The notes: generated by a model not told the origin, from the sequence alone. A DNA stretch of 64,000 nt from Patella vulgata (GCF_932274485.2 NC_065883.2:79270559-79334558), one strand, 5' to 3'. Positions 1 to 11,395 are shown, counted from the first letter of the stretch. Made by a program: numbers and translations.

Positions 1-350
1 TTTCTTCATTTGTTGTCGTATTTCGACATTTGTATACTAAAATTAACATTTGTATCTCAAAGTCAACATTTGTTTTACAAATCAGACATTTGTCATATCA
101 GATTTGTAAAAAAACATTTTAATTGTATTTCAATATAAAGATAAAATTTATTTTAGAAAATCAAAAATTAGCCCACATTTACATTTCATCAGAGAAATAC
201 AAAGAAAAACAAATCTCGAACAACAAATTTCTAAATACAAATCTCCAAATACAAATCTTACAAAACATTTCTCCAAAAACATGTCTTCAATACCATTTCT
301 CCAAAAACATTTTTCGAAATCCATCGAACCGGAATATTATGAGCGGAAAT
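1..350. repeat. Degenerate short tandem repeats, AT-rich
   Basis: The first 130 bases repeat an ACATTTGT core about every 21 bp (four or more units). From about 195 to 325 a looser pattern of CAAATCTC/CAAATAC and TTTCTCCAAAAACAT words follows. No convincing reading frame is present. A decayed minisatellite is the simplest reading. Confidence 0.5.
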
Positions 351-489
351 CAAACTTGCATATAAAAAATATAAGTCACCATATAATAAAGCAGAATCGA
401 GCAAGAAAATATGAAATAAGAAAAATCGCTCAATGACCGCAACTCTAGTGAAACCACGTGCGTAGTATGGCAAATCGGGCCGGGCCTTC

Positions 490-989
490 GAGAAAGAAAA
501 TAAATTGAAAGTAGTCTATTTTCAGAAATTAGCGACATATTTCGTGTAATCATGAAAGTTCCAGGGAATAAGTAATATATTGAAAGAGGGATAAAGAAAT
601 AAATTCTTACCGCTCATGCAATACACGATAACCCGTATTTTATTTTTTAAATCCTCCTCCCCGACTAACTTAATAGTATTTAGTGTCACCCAACTGCCCC
701 CCCCCCCCCACTAACTTAATAGTATTTAGCGTTACCGAACTGTAATACTTTTTTTTACAGTGTATGTAAATTTAAATGTACCAGAATATAATTTACATTT
801 CTGAAAAGGTAAATGAAACTACGTGTCAGTGGTATTCTGTGTGATATCTGGAATGTCGTAGTATGACTTGTATTTTGTCATTTAAGACCCCACCCTCCCT
901 CCCAATCAATTAATAGAGTTTAATAGCGTACAACCTTTCAAGTTATTTTCTGGCACATCTATATTTACTTACCCTGAAAGATCAAAGTT
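490..989. repeat. Outer, diverged continuation of the palindrome (left)
   Basis: Reverse-complement similarity to 17,245-17,640 persists here only as patches. The clearest pairs are bases 495-535 with about 17,593-17,635 (TTTCTGAAAA and ACTACTTTCAATTTATTTT words) and the G-rich block near 650-710 with about 17,450. The patches are far more diverged than the arms, so this is either an older inverted repeat or two inverted copies of a dispersed repeat. No gene is seen. Confidence 0.45.
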
Positions 990-1459
990 CCACTAGTAGT
1001 ATCTGTGGCCTTCTGGCCATATTTTTACCAAGGAGAGTTGACGCCTTTGTTCTATTCAATAGATTGAATAGGGTATTGTTATCCGAACAATGGGGATATG
1101 AATATAGATGAATAGGTATTGTTATAATGAACTCTTGTTTATCCTTTGACCTCATTTGACTTCTGTTACGAGGTTAGCTGGAGGTCACGCATTGATTATT
1201 GGGGGGGGGGTGAGTGGGGTGGGGTTGCCCCTTTATAGACAGCCGCGTCGGGGTTCGTGCTGAGGTCAGGTCGTGCGTGGTCTAGCGTTAAGGGCTAATG
1301 TTAAGATCGACCATTGATTGGATTGCGATTGTTTATCCGGGGTTGGTTACCCCCTCCCCCTTCCACTCAGTTACCAGCCCCCCACACACATACACACACC
1401 TGAGATAATTTTACTTGCGAGGAACGACCCCCCTGGATGTGATAGGCTTCGGAAAGGAG

Positions 1460-1618
1460 GGTTTGTACGCCAATAAATACACGGGCCTCAGTTTTTCGTC
1501 GTAGCCGGACGAGGGCGAGGCCAGACAATCGCGACGAAGTTATTCGGCCAATGCAGGGATTAAACGTGCGACCTGCAGGCTAGCGAACCGGCGACTTAAC
1601 CACATAGAGGCTCCTTGA
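1460..1618 (-). mobile_element. SINE-I fragment (tRNA-like head) in left arm
   Basis: Read on the minus strand it begins with a tRNA-like head (GTGGTTAAGTCG, then GCTAGCCTGCAGGTCG and TTTAATCCCTGCATTGGCCG) and continues a short way into the SINE-I body. The 3' part and tail are absent. The right-arm copy is at 16,605-16,765. The B-box has lost its TTCGA core, so this head is decayed. Confidence 0.65.
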
Positions 1619-2258
1619 TAGCAGACGATATGGCACGCGTGACTGACCCCCTTGTGAATAGTTGTAACGGCAAAGTGAACATACACTTCTCAATGGATGC
1701 AATCAACCATGAATTTACACAGATAATAGTATTATCTGTATATTATAAATGTTTTCTGGCAATATCAACCAAAATTTAACGTTAAATTTAACATATATCT
1801 CAATTTTTATGTATAAAAAGACGGAATCAGATTAAAAGCAAAGACCATTTACTCAACACAAGTTAAATCTAAATATACTAAACCATTATCAATAAATAAA
1901 TGGTGAAATAGAGAGATGAAACCGAAAACTGCCGCATATTCAATTTGAGCAATAAAATAAGCGGTAACCCTAGATTACCGAGAATTCATTGCACATACAA
2001 GACGATGTTGTCTTTAATCACTGATTATTTATCATAAATATCGAAGCCCAATAAATTCTCGAATTTTACATTCCCAAGTCTTTTTCCGTGGGTTTTTATC
2101 TTAGAGTCTTTATCAACTTGATAAAGGTACGCGCCAAACGCTCACTAACGCTGGGAGATTTAGACAATCACAGCGTGCTACCTTTCACGTTACTCGCGCA
2201 GCCAACACTAATCGTCGCAGTTGCCAATTAGAGAAACCTTACATTTTTGATTTTTGTC

Positions 2259-2441
2259 TTAATAACGAGTAATTGCTCCACCAATCCTCAGACATTCAGC
2301 AATTCGTCGTGGCATGCTCCTAATGAACCGTCCAATCACGATTTGGGGAATCTGACCCACTCATCTTGCAGTGCCACGGCCAATTCTTGCCGTGTTGTTG
2401 GTTGACGTTGACGCCGACGAACACGTCTCCCGATCAAATTA
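2259..2441 (-). pseudogene. Tc1/mariner transposase C-terminal relic (left arm)
   Basis: This is the left-arm counterpart of 15,779-15,961: about 60 codons ending in a stop, matching the C-terminus of Tc1-type transposases (GRRVRRRQ, then EELA/EW-like text, then IRSMPRR and TRY-stop). The DNA-binding and catalytic parts upstream are not present. It is a plain DNA-transposon fossil carried passively in the arm. Confidence 0.75.
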
Positions 2442-3579
2442 AACGTAGTACACTAAAGTAAAGATACCATAAACAGGAAATCTTATGCAAGAATCGACAG
2501 GAAAGCAAACATGGATAGGATAAGCCAGTAGGCGAGAATTTTCATCAACCCATCCTTGAAGTGTCAAATTTGACAATGAACCCCCCCCCCCCCGTGGTTC
2601 TGTTGGGGTGATAAGTTCTTCATCTGTGAACATACTCTTAGAGCATGTCCATGACTATTTATCATATCACAACTGCATAGATATTTTCATTGCAATATCC
2701 CCTACTTTTTTGAAGAGTATAACGACTTTTCATTCAAAATCAAAATAAAAGAATCTTCACTGGGTAGTTTTTGTTCTTTGAATATTGAAATCTCTTGAAC
2801 GCATCTTTACATACTGCAATTACATTACCTCCCCCCTCCCCCCAAAAAAAAAAATCAAAAAGTTGAAAAATCAACTTTAATCCACACAAAACAAGGACTA
2901 TTACCTTCTCAAGAAAATTAAACCGCACTCTTAACACTCTTTGCTGTGCTGGAGCTGGGTTAACTGATAGCAAAGAACTTAAGAATTAGTAATTGTAATG
3001 GGGCTGTTCATACTAATTATTCCGTTATAAAAGGACTGATTTGTGTCAGAAGTTTAAAATATCTAGAATCAATATACTGGGCTTTAATGTCGCCTATTAT
3101 TAGAATACGTGGACGTACTCCGAAATGAGTGTACTACAAAAACCAAGGTCCTGTACCTTGAAAACGTAAATCTTGATGTCCTTAGAACAATCACTGGATT
3201 AGTGAGAGCTACATCTTATAACCTATCGTAAATTGCATCAGGGTTCACTTCGATTAAAATGAGACGGTGGCCCCATAAACTAACCCTGTTTTACGAAATG
3301 GCGAATTTAGAAATTCTCGTTTGCAATTGTCGAAATCATTTATTTATTTGGACTTTTATTGTTTCAAAGAAAGAATTCATACTTTTTTTTTTATTTTGGG
3401 GAATATTTTATACTTCTTGCCAAAATATTTTTAGACAAAACAAATTTTCAAATTGTGGAACCTTTGAAAACTAGTAGATGTCATTTAAATTTGCCCCCCC
3501 CCCGGTCCCGCCCCTCACATGCGCACACACCCACAAACACCCAACACCCCATCACAGACTTTAACATCAACACGAATAA

Positions 3580-3870
3580 TATCTTTTTATGTTGTTGTAT
3601 TATAAAATGTATATATTCCCCCCTACGGTCGTTTTTTTAAATTATGCATACCAATCTTACTCCCCTTTATCTCAAAAATGATGATTAGAACGCTCCAGTA
3701 CACATGTAATGGTGAAAAGACAGACAACCAGCACGAATAATACCTTTTCATGTTGTTTATTACAAAATGTATATATTTCTTCCACGGTCGTTTATTTTTA
3801 AAAATATGCATACCAACCTTACTCTTTTTTCTCCTCAAAAATTGGTGATTAGAACGCTCCGTTACTCATG
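3580..3870. repeat. Two-copy tandem duplication (~165-bp spacing) in left arm
   Basis: Two similar stretches of about 130 bp share the words ACGGTCG, TTATGCATACCAA/ATATGCATACCAA and GAACGCTCC. The mirrored pair is at 14,345-14,645 in the right arm. Short open frames across it are by-products of the repeat. Confidence 0.6.
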
Positions 3871-4985
3871 TCATTGGTTTTTTTGTCTTTATGTATTTTC
3901 ATTATCTATTTGAACTCCCTTTTCAGCCCGAAACACGTAACTTATTATATTCTTGAAATATCACAAGTAAATGATATAGCCGCGTGTGCAACTATTATAT
4001 CGTTTAGTTTCGAGTAATATTCATTTTGAGCTTTTTAAAGCATCCCCGTGAAAAAATATTATCTAAAATACTTAATCATTCAATATTCCATTATTTTGAA
4101 AATAAAAACCACACAAAAAAATGTTTAGGAAGCAAATTTCTGAGCGTTAATATCCCCGTGAATAATATTATCTAAAATACTAAATCATTCGAGTTACCGT
4201 ATATTCCCAAAACCTGTAAGAAATAAATTAATTGTTAATTATCATCCTAGTTTATACATGCAATGTGTTCATTTTATTGTATTTCATACTTGGTCATTTT
4301 TGAGAGTAAATAGCAGTTTTATCAATAATTTTCTCAAATTGCATCAATCACACACCAAACGTCAATTGTGATTAGCTTATCAAACGGGGGAAATTTGTTG
4401 CAATAAGAAATACCTATATTCGGACATTGATTTACTATAACATTAATACATCAGCAGTAACTATAAAAAACGTTAAAGGAGCTAAATCGCTAATATTTAT
4501 GGGACCTAGAAATTGACAGAAATGGGTCGCAACGAATATAATAAGGTAATGTGAATGTATATAAACTGATTTACATTCAATCGTTTCTGTTTTTACCGTA
4601 ATTTCTAATCAGTTATGTTCGGCGAAATGCGCCAAAGTCTCAATTGAATGACGATCTTTAGCGTCTGGTTATTCCAGTCTAAACCGATGGTATTTATTGC
4701 GCATGCTCTCCATATAAGAATATAGCATTGACATGACTTGTGGAATATGTCTAGCCTCGGTCTTCGAGCCCCTTGTGCCAAATGGCACTGAAACGCATTA
4801 TGGTTCACGATTCGTGTACCAATGGTAAAATGTTTCTTTTGTCTTGAATATTGGATATCAGAAGCTCATCTATTCCTTGTAAGATCACAAGACCAATGCT
4901 GATTTGAATTGACAAATAATTCGTGTTTTCAATGTCGAAGATTTTGATGATATTGAGTTAGAGACTTAGCTACTTTAACAATAAT

Positions 4986-5246
4986 TTTTGTAGATATGGA
5001 AAAAAAGATATTGATCACATAGAAATACCAACATTTTTTTTAAAGATATGGAAAAAAGATGTTGATCACATAGAAATACCAAATTTATATTCCATAAATG
5101 GTAGATGTAGACATTAAACATACATTATGCAAGGGCTATATTTCCCTATTGCAGGACAACCTTTAGGCCTGAAATGTTTTCTAAATTATTAATTAGACAT
5201 TAATTAACTGATCCAAGGCCATAATTAACTGATCCAAGGCCATAAT
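4986..5246. repeat. Small tandem duplications (54 bp x2 and 22 bp x2)
   Basis: A 54-bp unit (AGATATGGAAAAAA followed by GATCACATAGAAATACC) occurs twice between 4,990 and 5,090. A 22-bp unit (AACTGATCCAAGGCCATAAT) occurs twice at 5,202-5,246. Both are mirrored in the right arm at about 12,960-13,225, so they predate the palindrome or were homogenised with it. Confidence 0.75.
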
Positions 5247-5470
5247 CAACTCTCGATTGCTTCGGATTTCTCAGATATTAAATAGATTAGAACGGTTCAG
5301 CCATATTTTAATGGCTGCAATTATTGCAACGTCTTGTCAAACCTTCAAAGGCTAATATCTTCTCTCGCAATAGAGTAATTGGAATGAAAATTTCAAATTA
5401 TTCACTTTACATTATCTATTGTCGAACTATTATAGCAAGAATGGCTAGCTCTTTATCGAAATCTTACATA
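5108..5470 (+). mobile_element. Dispersed repeat R1, left-arm copy
   Basis: R1 is a name used here for a dispersed repeat of about 350 bp. It starts with TTAAACATACATTATGCAAG, has CCTGAAATGTT and ATTAATTA words in the first half, and ends around TTATCTATT...CTCTTTATC. Related copies lie at 12,748-13,096 (minus), 22,733-23,128, 28,770-31,073 (minus, split by a LINE) and in copy B. No coding capacity or clear terminal inverted repeat is seen, so its class is unknown. Confidence 0.6.
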
Positions 5471-6805
5471 CTGTATCTTTAAGTTAAAGATAAAAGTTAC
5501 AAGTTTGTTTTTTATATGAAATTTTACAATTTTATAATAATCTACCGGAAATATACATAACAGGGATAAAGCATAACGTTTCCACGATATAATAACCATG
5601 AATGTAAGTGAATAAACAAAAAACAACGCTTCAAAATTCATACGTTCATGGAAAAATCTTACCAATCTGTGCATAGATACGATAAGCATTCATTAAAAAT
5701 CACAGAGAATATAAAATATGTGACTGGACAAAAATATTACTATATGATATATATGTCCAGACTGAAAAATCTCTGTTCAGACTGATATAATAAAATATCT
5801 GCAGTTTATAGGGAACTCTGTAAGATGCACATAAGTATATACCACTGTTTTATTTCAAACAAGTATAAAAACATTTCATTGGAGAGATTAAACATTATTG
5901 ACATAGATTTATAATGATGTTTAGTTATTTTCGAAAGATATTTACTCGTGAAGTATGGTTTGTTAAATAATCTCTTCAGTGTTTAATCAATTGTAACGGT
6001 GATTTTCCGAGTTGTTTGACTTGAACCGTGAATTTTAAATATGTTTTGTACTAGACAATGTAACGGCATATATATACATTTCGATAATTGCACTTTTATT
6101 AAAGTTCAAATGTTCGAGGTGCATATTCCATATGTCGTGAATGCGGCGAGGAAAATGATACATGCCTATTTTTTAAGTTTCATAATAAACCATCTAGAAA
6201 CCTCAATTTAAAGCCGGAAATCAACTGTATCGCGTTATGGGGAATGGAAGTAATTGTATAAGGTATTAGACAGGGAAAGATTTGTCAATGAATGTCGGTG
6301 AAGGGGAAATTTCCAAATAATGTTTAACCCGTTTCATATAAGTTGTGAATAAAAGGGGTAGCTTATTCCAAACCATATAGCTCATATTGTCTTGAACATC
6401 CCTATGTGCGTAAATAATCATCTAATAATAAATATAGCCTCATGCAACAGAATGACCATATGTTCAGATAGGGAAAAATGCCTCTTCAGACTAAAATATC
6501 TGCAGTTTTGCAGAACGACGAAGTCCAGTTAAGTTTATCCACGTAAAAGTAACTCCATCTCGACAAATAACGACACCCCAGTTTGAAAGGTATATTATTT
6601 GTGTGCTGGTGATATCAAATGGAAGTACTAAAATGGCTGAAGTATGTCGAATGTACAACCGTCTGTTATCAACACAAGGACGACAGGGTATTCCCTTATA
6701 GTAGTAAACCAAGCATCCATTTTTTTTAAATGCAGTTAAGCCCCCCCCCCCCTTATTATATAATCTGTTACTCTAATGAACTTTAAAAAAAAACCCAAAA
6801 AAAAC

Positions 6806-7300
6806 GAAGAATTAATTTATAAGATTAAAATTGAATTTATAAGATTAAAATTGAATTTATAAGATTAAAATTGAATTTATAAGATTAAAATTGAATTTAT
6901 AAGATTAAAATTGAATTTATAAAATTGTAAATGAATGTCATTATAAAATTGAAAATGAATTTATAAAATTAAAAACGAATTTATAAAAATTAAAAATGAA
7001 TTTATAAAATTAAAAAATGAATTTATAAAATTAAAAATGAAATTATAAAATTAAAAATGAATTTATAAAATTAAAAATGAATTTATAAAATTATAAAATG
7101 AATTTATAAAATTTATAAAATGAATTTATAAAATTTATAAAATTAAAAATGAATTTATAAAATTAAAAATGAATTTATAAAATTAAAAATGAATTTATAA
7201 AATTAAAAATGAATTTATAAAATTAAAAATGAATTTATAAAATCAAAAATGAATTTATAAAGTTAAAAATGAATTTATAAAATTAAAAAGTTATTCTACA
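6806..7300. repeat. 20-bp AT-rich minisatellite, left arm
   Basis: It opens with five nearly perfect copies of a 20-bp unit (AATTTATAAGATTAAAATTG) and grades into AATTTATAAAATTAAAAATG variants. The right-arm counterpart is 10,806-11,395. The two arms differ in unit number and variant order, so this block changes faster than the rest of the arm. Confidence 0.9.
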
Positions 7301-7321
7301 AATTTAATTTATTTCTTTTTT

Positions 7322-7450
7322 TTTAAAATTGAAGATTATTTTCCAAAATTAAAAATTATTTTCCAAAATTAAAAATTATTTTCCAAAATTAAAATTTTTT
7401 TCCAAAATTAAAAATTATTTTCCAAAATTAAAAATTATTTTCCAAAATTT
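7322..7450. repeat. Second 20-bp minisatellite, left arm
   Basis: About six units of a TTTTCCAAAATTAAAAATTA type follow directly after the first array and run up to the 3' flank of the truncated SANT gene. The unit length equals that of the neighbouring array although the sequence differs. Confidence 0.85.
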
Positions 7451-7819
7451 CGATTTCCATACTCCCCTGGCAATACAATCTTTTGTTCTTCAAGTGCTGA
7501 CAGAATATGTTTTTCACTGTCAGAGCATCTAAAATATGGAATAATCTCCTAGATACACACTTAGTCTTCGTTGTGTCATTAGTAACAATAAACAAATTGG
7601 GGGGGGGGGGGGACAAGAAAACTAACAAAATTCATACTTTCAAATGAAATCTTTATTATACACATTACGGTATCAGAAATTTAAAATCGAAAAGATTATG
7701 TCGTATATATATATAAAAACAACATATTAACCATGCCAGTATGACAAAATGTGTTTTGTTTTCAATACGTTTTAGGTATGCCACTCTAGAATTTCGTTGG
7801 ATTTCGTAATGGGGTTTTA

Positions 7820-8407
7820 TTATCTTTCGATGACTTGTTGTCGCAGAATCTCCATTTTAAGTTTATGTTCATTCACGATAGCATTGATCTTAGCATTTAA
7901 CAATGCCAGTCTTAAATCATGCGCAGATGTCCTATTATTTACACTGAATGGTTCGGAAATGATGTCGAGTGGATGCTGACTGATTACATTCGGATCTACA
8001 TAACCACCGTGGCGACCGCCACAGTATTCAGTATTATCTGAAAAAAGAAAATATCCAAATAGTTTAGTCTAACAAAGACATATCAATATTTTAATTATGT
8101 GAATAATTTATGTTGTTGCAATGTATCTAAATCTTTCAAGCACAAAACAACGTATCCACCGATGCATCTAATGTGTCGTTTTAACATAGTATAGTGTTTT
8201 AAGTGGCTTTTAATTACTTACCAAACGAAGCCCCATTTTTTACGCTTTCACCCGGCCTTTTCTTTGACGTTCTCGTTAGCTTCATTTCGTTTCTTTTAAG
8301 ATGACGCCAGTAATTCTTTAATTGAGTCGAACTTCTAACAGGGAAATTTGGCTGTGCACAGAAACGTTTTTCAATTTCTTTCCAAGTCTGTTCTTTGAGA
8401 GAAACCG
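7820..8407 (-). pseudogene. Truncated Myb/SANT gene, left-arm copy
   Basis: Exon 2 (7,820-8,037, minus) and the intron match the right-arm gene closely. Exon 1 survives only from its 3' splice donor (8,222) to about 8,407. Compared with the right arm, 124 bp are missing here. The lost piece contains the start codon and the first 38 codons, including the N-terminal part of the SANT domain, and the breakpoints share the microhomology AAT. No replacement start is evident, so I call it a pseudogene. Splice sites and the 3' end remain intact, so the inactivation looks recent. Confidence 0.85.
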
Positions 8408-8640
8408 ATTATTATGTCTGTTGTACTGAGAAAACTTATCACAACTCTACTTTATAAATAATCACAATAATACAATAATAGAAGCATTGCAAAAGAAATT
8501 GGCCAGAGTATAGTACAAACGGTAGTTGTGTACAAAAAACACAAGATCTGCTACGTCACACAACGTCTTTCAATGCGACTTTTCCGACAACGATACCATT
8601 TCGTCCACGCAGTCAGTTATTTTGGCGTCAGTTATTTTGG

Positions 8641-8800
8641 CTAGGACAAATTTTGTGGTAATTGTATCTTCAGATGTTTGGCCCCAATATACACCATATA
8701 CACACCCATCAGGTATTTCGCTAGGACAAATTTTGTGGTAATTGTACCTTCAGATGTTTGGCCCCGGTATACACCATACACACATCCACACACCCCACAC
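8641..8800. repeat. 80-bp tandem duplication at inner arm edge
   Basis: The unit beginning CTAGGACAAATTTTGTGG starts at 8,641 and again at 8,721, continuing through CTTCAGATGTTTGGCCCC and TATACACCATA words. Only the first 26 bases of the unit are matched by the inverted copy at 9,335-9,357, so the hairpin turn of the palindrome lies inside this duplication. A CA-rich stretch follows just before the BIR start codon. Confidence 0.8.
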
Positions 8801-9334
8801 ACCACACCAAGCATATTTACTAGACGGTCATGTCTGAGTACATTGAGTATAATAATCGTCTAGCCACGTTTGACAACCAATGGACCCATGTTCATCCATC
8901 AGCTTACAAGTTAAGCGAATCCGGATTTGTTTATTTCGGGGATAATGGTCGTGTGCAGTGTTTCAGTTGTAAATTGATATTGAAGGATTGGAAGCCATTC
9001 GACGATCCATTCCACGAACATGCTAAATATAAACCAAACTGCCCCTATATGAGAATGATTAAAGGGTCTTTGGGTGGTGGTTACCGATGGGAATACAAAG
9101 GAATACTAGATGGAAAAGTCATCCAGTTGGCACATTCCCGTGTGTTGTACAAGTGTAAAGCCGAATGTATTGACGCTGCTAAGAAAGCCGACTTTAGCTA
9201 TATTGATAGTATGGGTAGATCCTATATTTATTCCTGACAGAGTGGAATTGCAAAGAAGATAAAGTCAAACAGTGGGATATAGACAACACGTCAGCCAAAA
9301 CACCTGATTTCGAAGCTTATTTGTTTAAACAGTG
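8667..9334. other. Spacer (hairpin loop) of the giant palindrome
   Basis: This segment of about 670 bp has no inverted partner. It holds half of the 80-bp duplication, a CA-rich tract, the BIR gene and a short 3' stretch. Inverted similarity resumes at 9,335 and continues unbroken outward, including 8,526-8,620 paired with about 9,370-9,470. Confidence 0.85.
8830..9237 (+). CDS. BIR-domain (IAP-type) protein in the palindrome spacer
   Basis: The ORF has 135 codons from ATG 8,830. Residues 10-73 form one complete BIR domain: RLATF at 10-14, W19, GFVYFG at 32-37, then zinc ligands C44, C47, H64 and C71 with the canonical spacing C-x2-C-x16-H-x6-C, and DDP before the histidine. In the family, BIR domains bind peptides with IAP-binding motifs and act in apoptosis or immune signalling. 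No RING or second BIR is visible, so an E3 ligase role cannot be claimed. Residues 85-135 match no domain I can name. Directly after the stop another frame stays open to about 9,335 and is rich in W, D and K, suggesting a longer original product or a missed intron. It is the only recognisable gene in the spacer and is therefore single-copy in an otherwise two-copy structure. Confidence 0.85.
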   Translation: MSEYIEYNNRLATFDNQWTHVHPSAYKLSESGFVYFGDNGRVQCFSCKLILKDWKPFDDPFHEHAKYKPNCPYMRMIKGSLGGGYRWEYKGILDGKVIQLAHSRVLYKCKAECIDAAKKADFSYIDSMGRSYIYS

Positions 9335-9572
9335 AATTACCACAAAATTTGTCCTAGCGAAATAACTGACGGCGTGGACGAAATGGTATCGTTGTCGGAA
9401 AAGTCGCATTGAAAGACGTTGTGTGACGTAGCAGATCTTGTGTATATTGTACACAACTACCGCTTGTACTATACTCTGGCCAATTTCTTTTGCAATGCTT
9501 CTATTATTGTGATTATTTATAAAGTAGAGTTGTGATAAGTTTTCTCAGTACAACAGACATAATTTGTACGTG

Positions 9573-10275
9573 ATGGATACCCCAAAAAGTCGCTCACCTT
9601 CAATGACAGATTTCGAGAAACAATTCCTATTGACAGTGGTAAAAGAATTCCTAAATATAATTGATAATAAGCGAAGGGATATAGAATCGGTTTCTCTCAA
9701 AGAACAGACTTGGAAAGAAATTGAAAAACGTTTCTGTGCACAGCCAAATTTCCCTGTTAGAAGTTCGACTCAATTAAAGAATTACTGGCGTCATCTTAAA
9801 AGAAACGAAATGAAGCTAACGAGAACGTCAAAGAAAAGGCCGGGTGAAAGCGTAAAAAATGGGGCTTCGTTTGGTAAGTAATTAAAAGCCACTTAAAACA
9901 CTATACTATGTTAAAACGACACATTAGATGCATCGGTGGATACGTTGTTTTGTGCTTGAAAGATTTAGATACATTGCAACAACATAAATTATTCACATAA
10001 TTAAAATATTGATATGTCTTTGTTAGACTAAACTATTTGGATATTTTCTTTTTTCAGATAATACTGAATACTGTGGCGGTCGCCACGGTGGTTATGTAGA
10101 TCCGAATGTAATCAGTCAGCATCCACTCGACATCATTTCCGAACCATTCAGTGTAAATAATAGGACATCTGCGCATGATTTAAGACTGGCATTGTTAAAT
10201 GCTAAGATCAATGCTATCGTGAATGAACATAAACTTAAAATGGAGATTCTGCGACAACAAGTCATCGAAAGATAA
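9573..10275 (+). CDS. Myb/SANT-like DNA-binding protein (MSANTD3/FSBP-like), two exons
   Basis: Exon 1 is 9,573-9,873 (donor GTAAGT) and exon 2 is 10,058-10,275 (acceptor TTTTTTCAG); the phase-1 junction gives a 172-residue protein. I chose ATG 9,573 because upstream in-frame codons offer only a TTG. Residues 13-80 form a Myb/SANT-like helix-turn-helix: the TDFEKQFLLTVV start, W47, and YWRHLKR with W72 are typical of the MSANTD3/FSBP/NAIF1 group. A basic stretch follows at 84-90. The C-terminus (about 138-172) is a charged amphipathic helix (LLNAKINAIVNEHKLKMEIL) likely to mediate oligomerisation. Proteins of this group are related to the second, DNA-binding gene of PIF/Harbinger transposons, but no Harbinger transposase is visible here. 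Role inferred: nuclear DNA-binding factor, either domesticated or a transposon accessory. Confidence 0.85.
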
Positions 10276-10426
10276 TAAAACCCCATTACGAAATCCAACG
10301 AAATTCTAGAGTGGCATACCTAAAACGTATTGAAAACAAAACACATTTTGTCATACTGGCATGGTTAATATGTTGTTTTTATATATATATACGACATAAT
10401 CTTTTCGATTTTAAATTTCTGATACC

Positions 10427-10455
10427 GTAATGTGTATAATAAAGATTTCATTTGA
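10427..10455 (+). terminator. Poly(A) signal of the SANT gene
   Basis: AATAAA at about 10,438 lies 160 bp after the SANT stop codon, in an AT-rich context followed by a T-rich stretch. The same signal is conserved in inverted form in the left arm. Confidence 0.6.
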
Positions 10456-10649
10456 AAGTATGAATTTTGTTAGTTTTCTTGTCCCCCCCCCCCCCCCCCA
10501 ATTTGTTTATTGTTACTAATGACACAACGAAGACTAAGTGTGTATCTAGGAGATTATTCCATATTTTAGATGCTCTGACAGTGAAAAACATATTCTGTCA
10601 GCACTTGAAGAACAAAAGATTGTATTGCCAGGGGAGTATGGAAATCGAA

Positions 10650-10790
10650 ATTTTGGAAAATAATTTTTAATTTTGGAAAATAATTTTTAATTTTGGAAAA
10701 AAAAATTTAATTTTGGAAAATAATTTTTAATTTTGGAAAATAATTTTTAATTTTGGAAAATAATCTTCAATTTTAAAAAAAAAGAAATAA
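10650..10790. repeat. 20-bp minisatellite (TTTTGGAAAATAATTTTTAA type), right arm
   Basis: This is the inverted counterpart of 7,322-7,450, with about six units starting within 380 bp of the SANT stop codon. Confidence 0.85.
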
Positions 10791-10805
10791 ATTAAATTTG
10801 TAGAA

Positions 10806-11395
10806 TAACTTTTTAATTTTATAAATTCATTTTTAACTTTATAAATTCATTTTTGATTTTATAAATTCATTTTTAATTTTATAAATTCATTTTTAATTTT
10901 ATAAATTCATTTTTAAGTTTATAAATTCATTTTTAATTTTATAAATTCATTTTTAATTTTATAAATTCATTTTTAATTTTATAAATTCATTTTTAATTTT
11001 ATAAATTTTATAAATTCATTTTATAAATTTTATAAATTCATTTTATAATTTTATAAATTCATTTTTAATTTTATAAATTCATTTTTAATTTTATAATTAC
11101 ATTTTTAATTTTATAAATTCATTTTTTAATTTTATAAATTCATTTTTAATTTTTATAAATTCGTTTTTAATTTTATAAATTCATTTTCAATTTTATAATG
11201 ACATTCATTTACAATTTTATAAATTCAATTTTAATCTTATAAATTCATTTTTAATCTTATAAATTCAATTTTAATCTTATAAATTCAATTTTAATCAATG
11301 TTAATCTTATAAATTCAATTTTAATCTTATAAATTCAATTTTAATCTTATAAATTCAATTTTAATCTTATAAATTCATTTTTAATTTGATAAATT
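10806..11395. repeat. 20-bp AT-rich minisatellite, right arm
   Basis: The unit TTTTATAAATTCATTTTTAA and its variants repeat with a 20-bp period, ending with TTAATCTTATAAATTCAATT units. It is longer than the left-arm array and includes a private variant (TTTTAATCAATGTTAATC) near 11,290, showing independent turnover after the arms formed. Confidence 0.9.

Larger units (their letters stand above)
990..8666. repeat. Left arm of giant palindrome
   Basis: The arm is the reverse complement of 9,335-17,245 almost base for base. Paired landmarks add up to nearly constant sums: 2,259 with 15,961, 4,605 with 13,606, 5,453 with 12,757, 6,491 with 11,719. Small drifts come from homopolymer and minisatellite length and from one 124-bp deletion in this arm. 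It contains a truncated SANT gene, two 20-bp-period minisatellites, a Tc1/mariner tail, a SINE-I head and an R1 repeat. The rest of the arm (for example 2,640-5,100 and 5,470-6,800) shows no recognisable gene. Confidence 0.95.

Noticed and set aside
4605-4808. 67-aa frame present in both palindrome arms (also 13,403-13,606)
   Set aside because: No domain, no splice or poly(A) context; equality between arms reflects the palindrome, not selection.
6806-7450. CRISPR-like array
   Set aside because: The units are contiguous 20-bp AT-rich repeats without spacers, in an animal genome.
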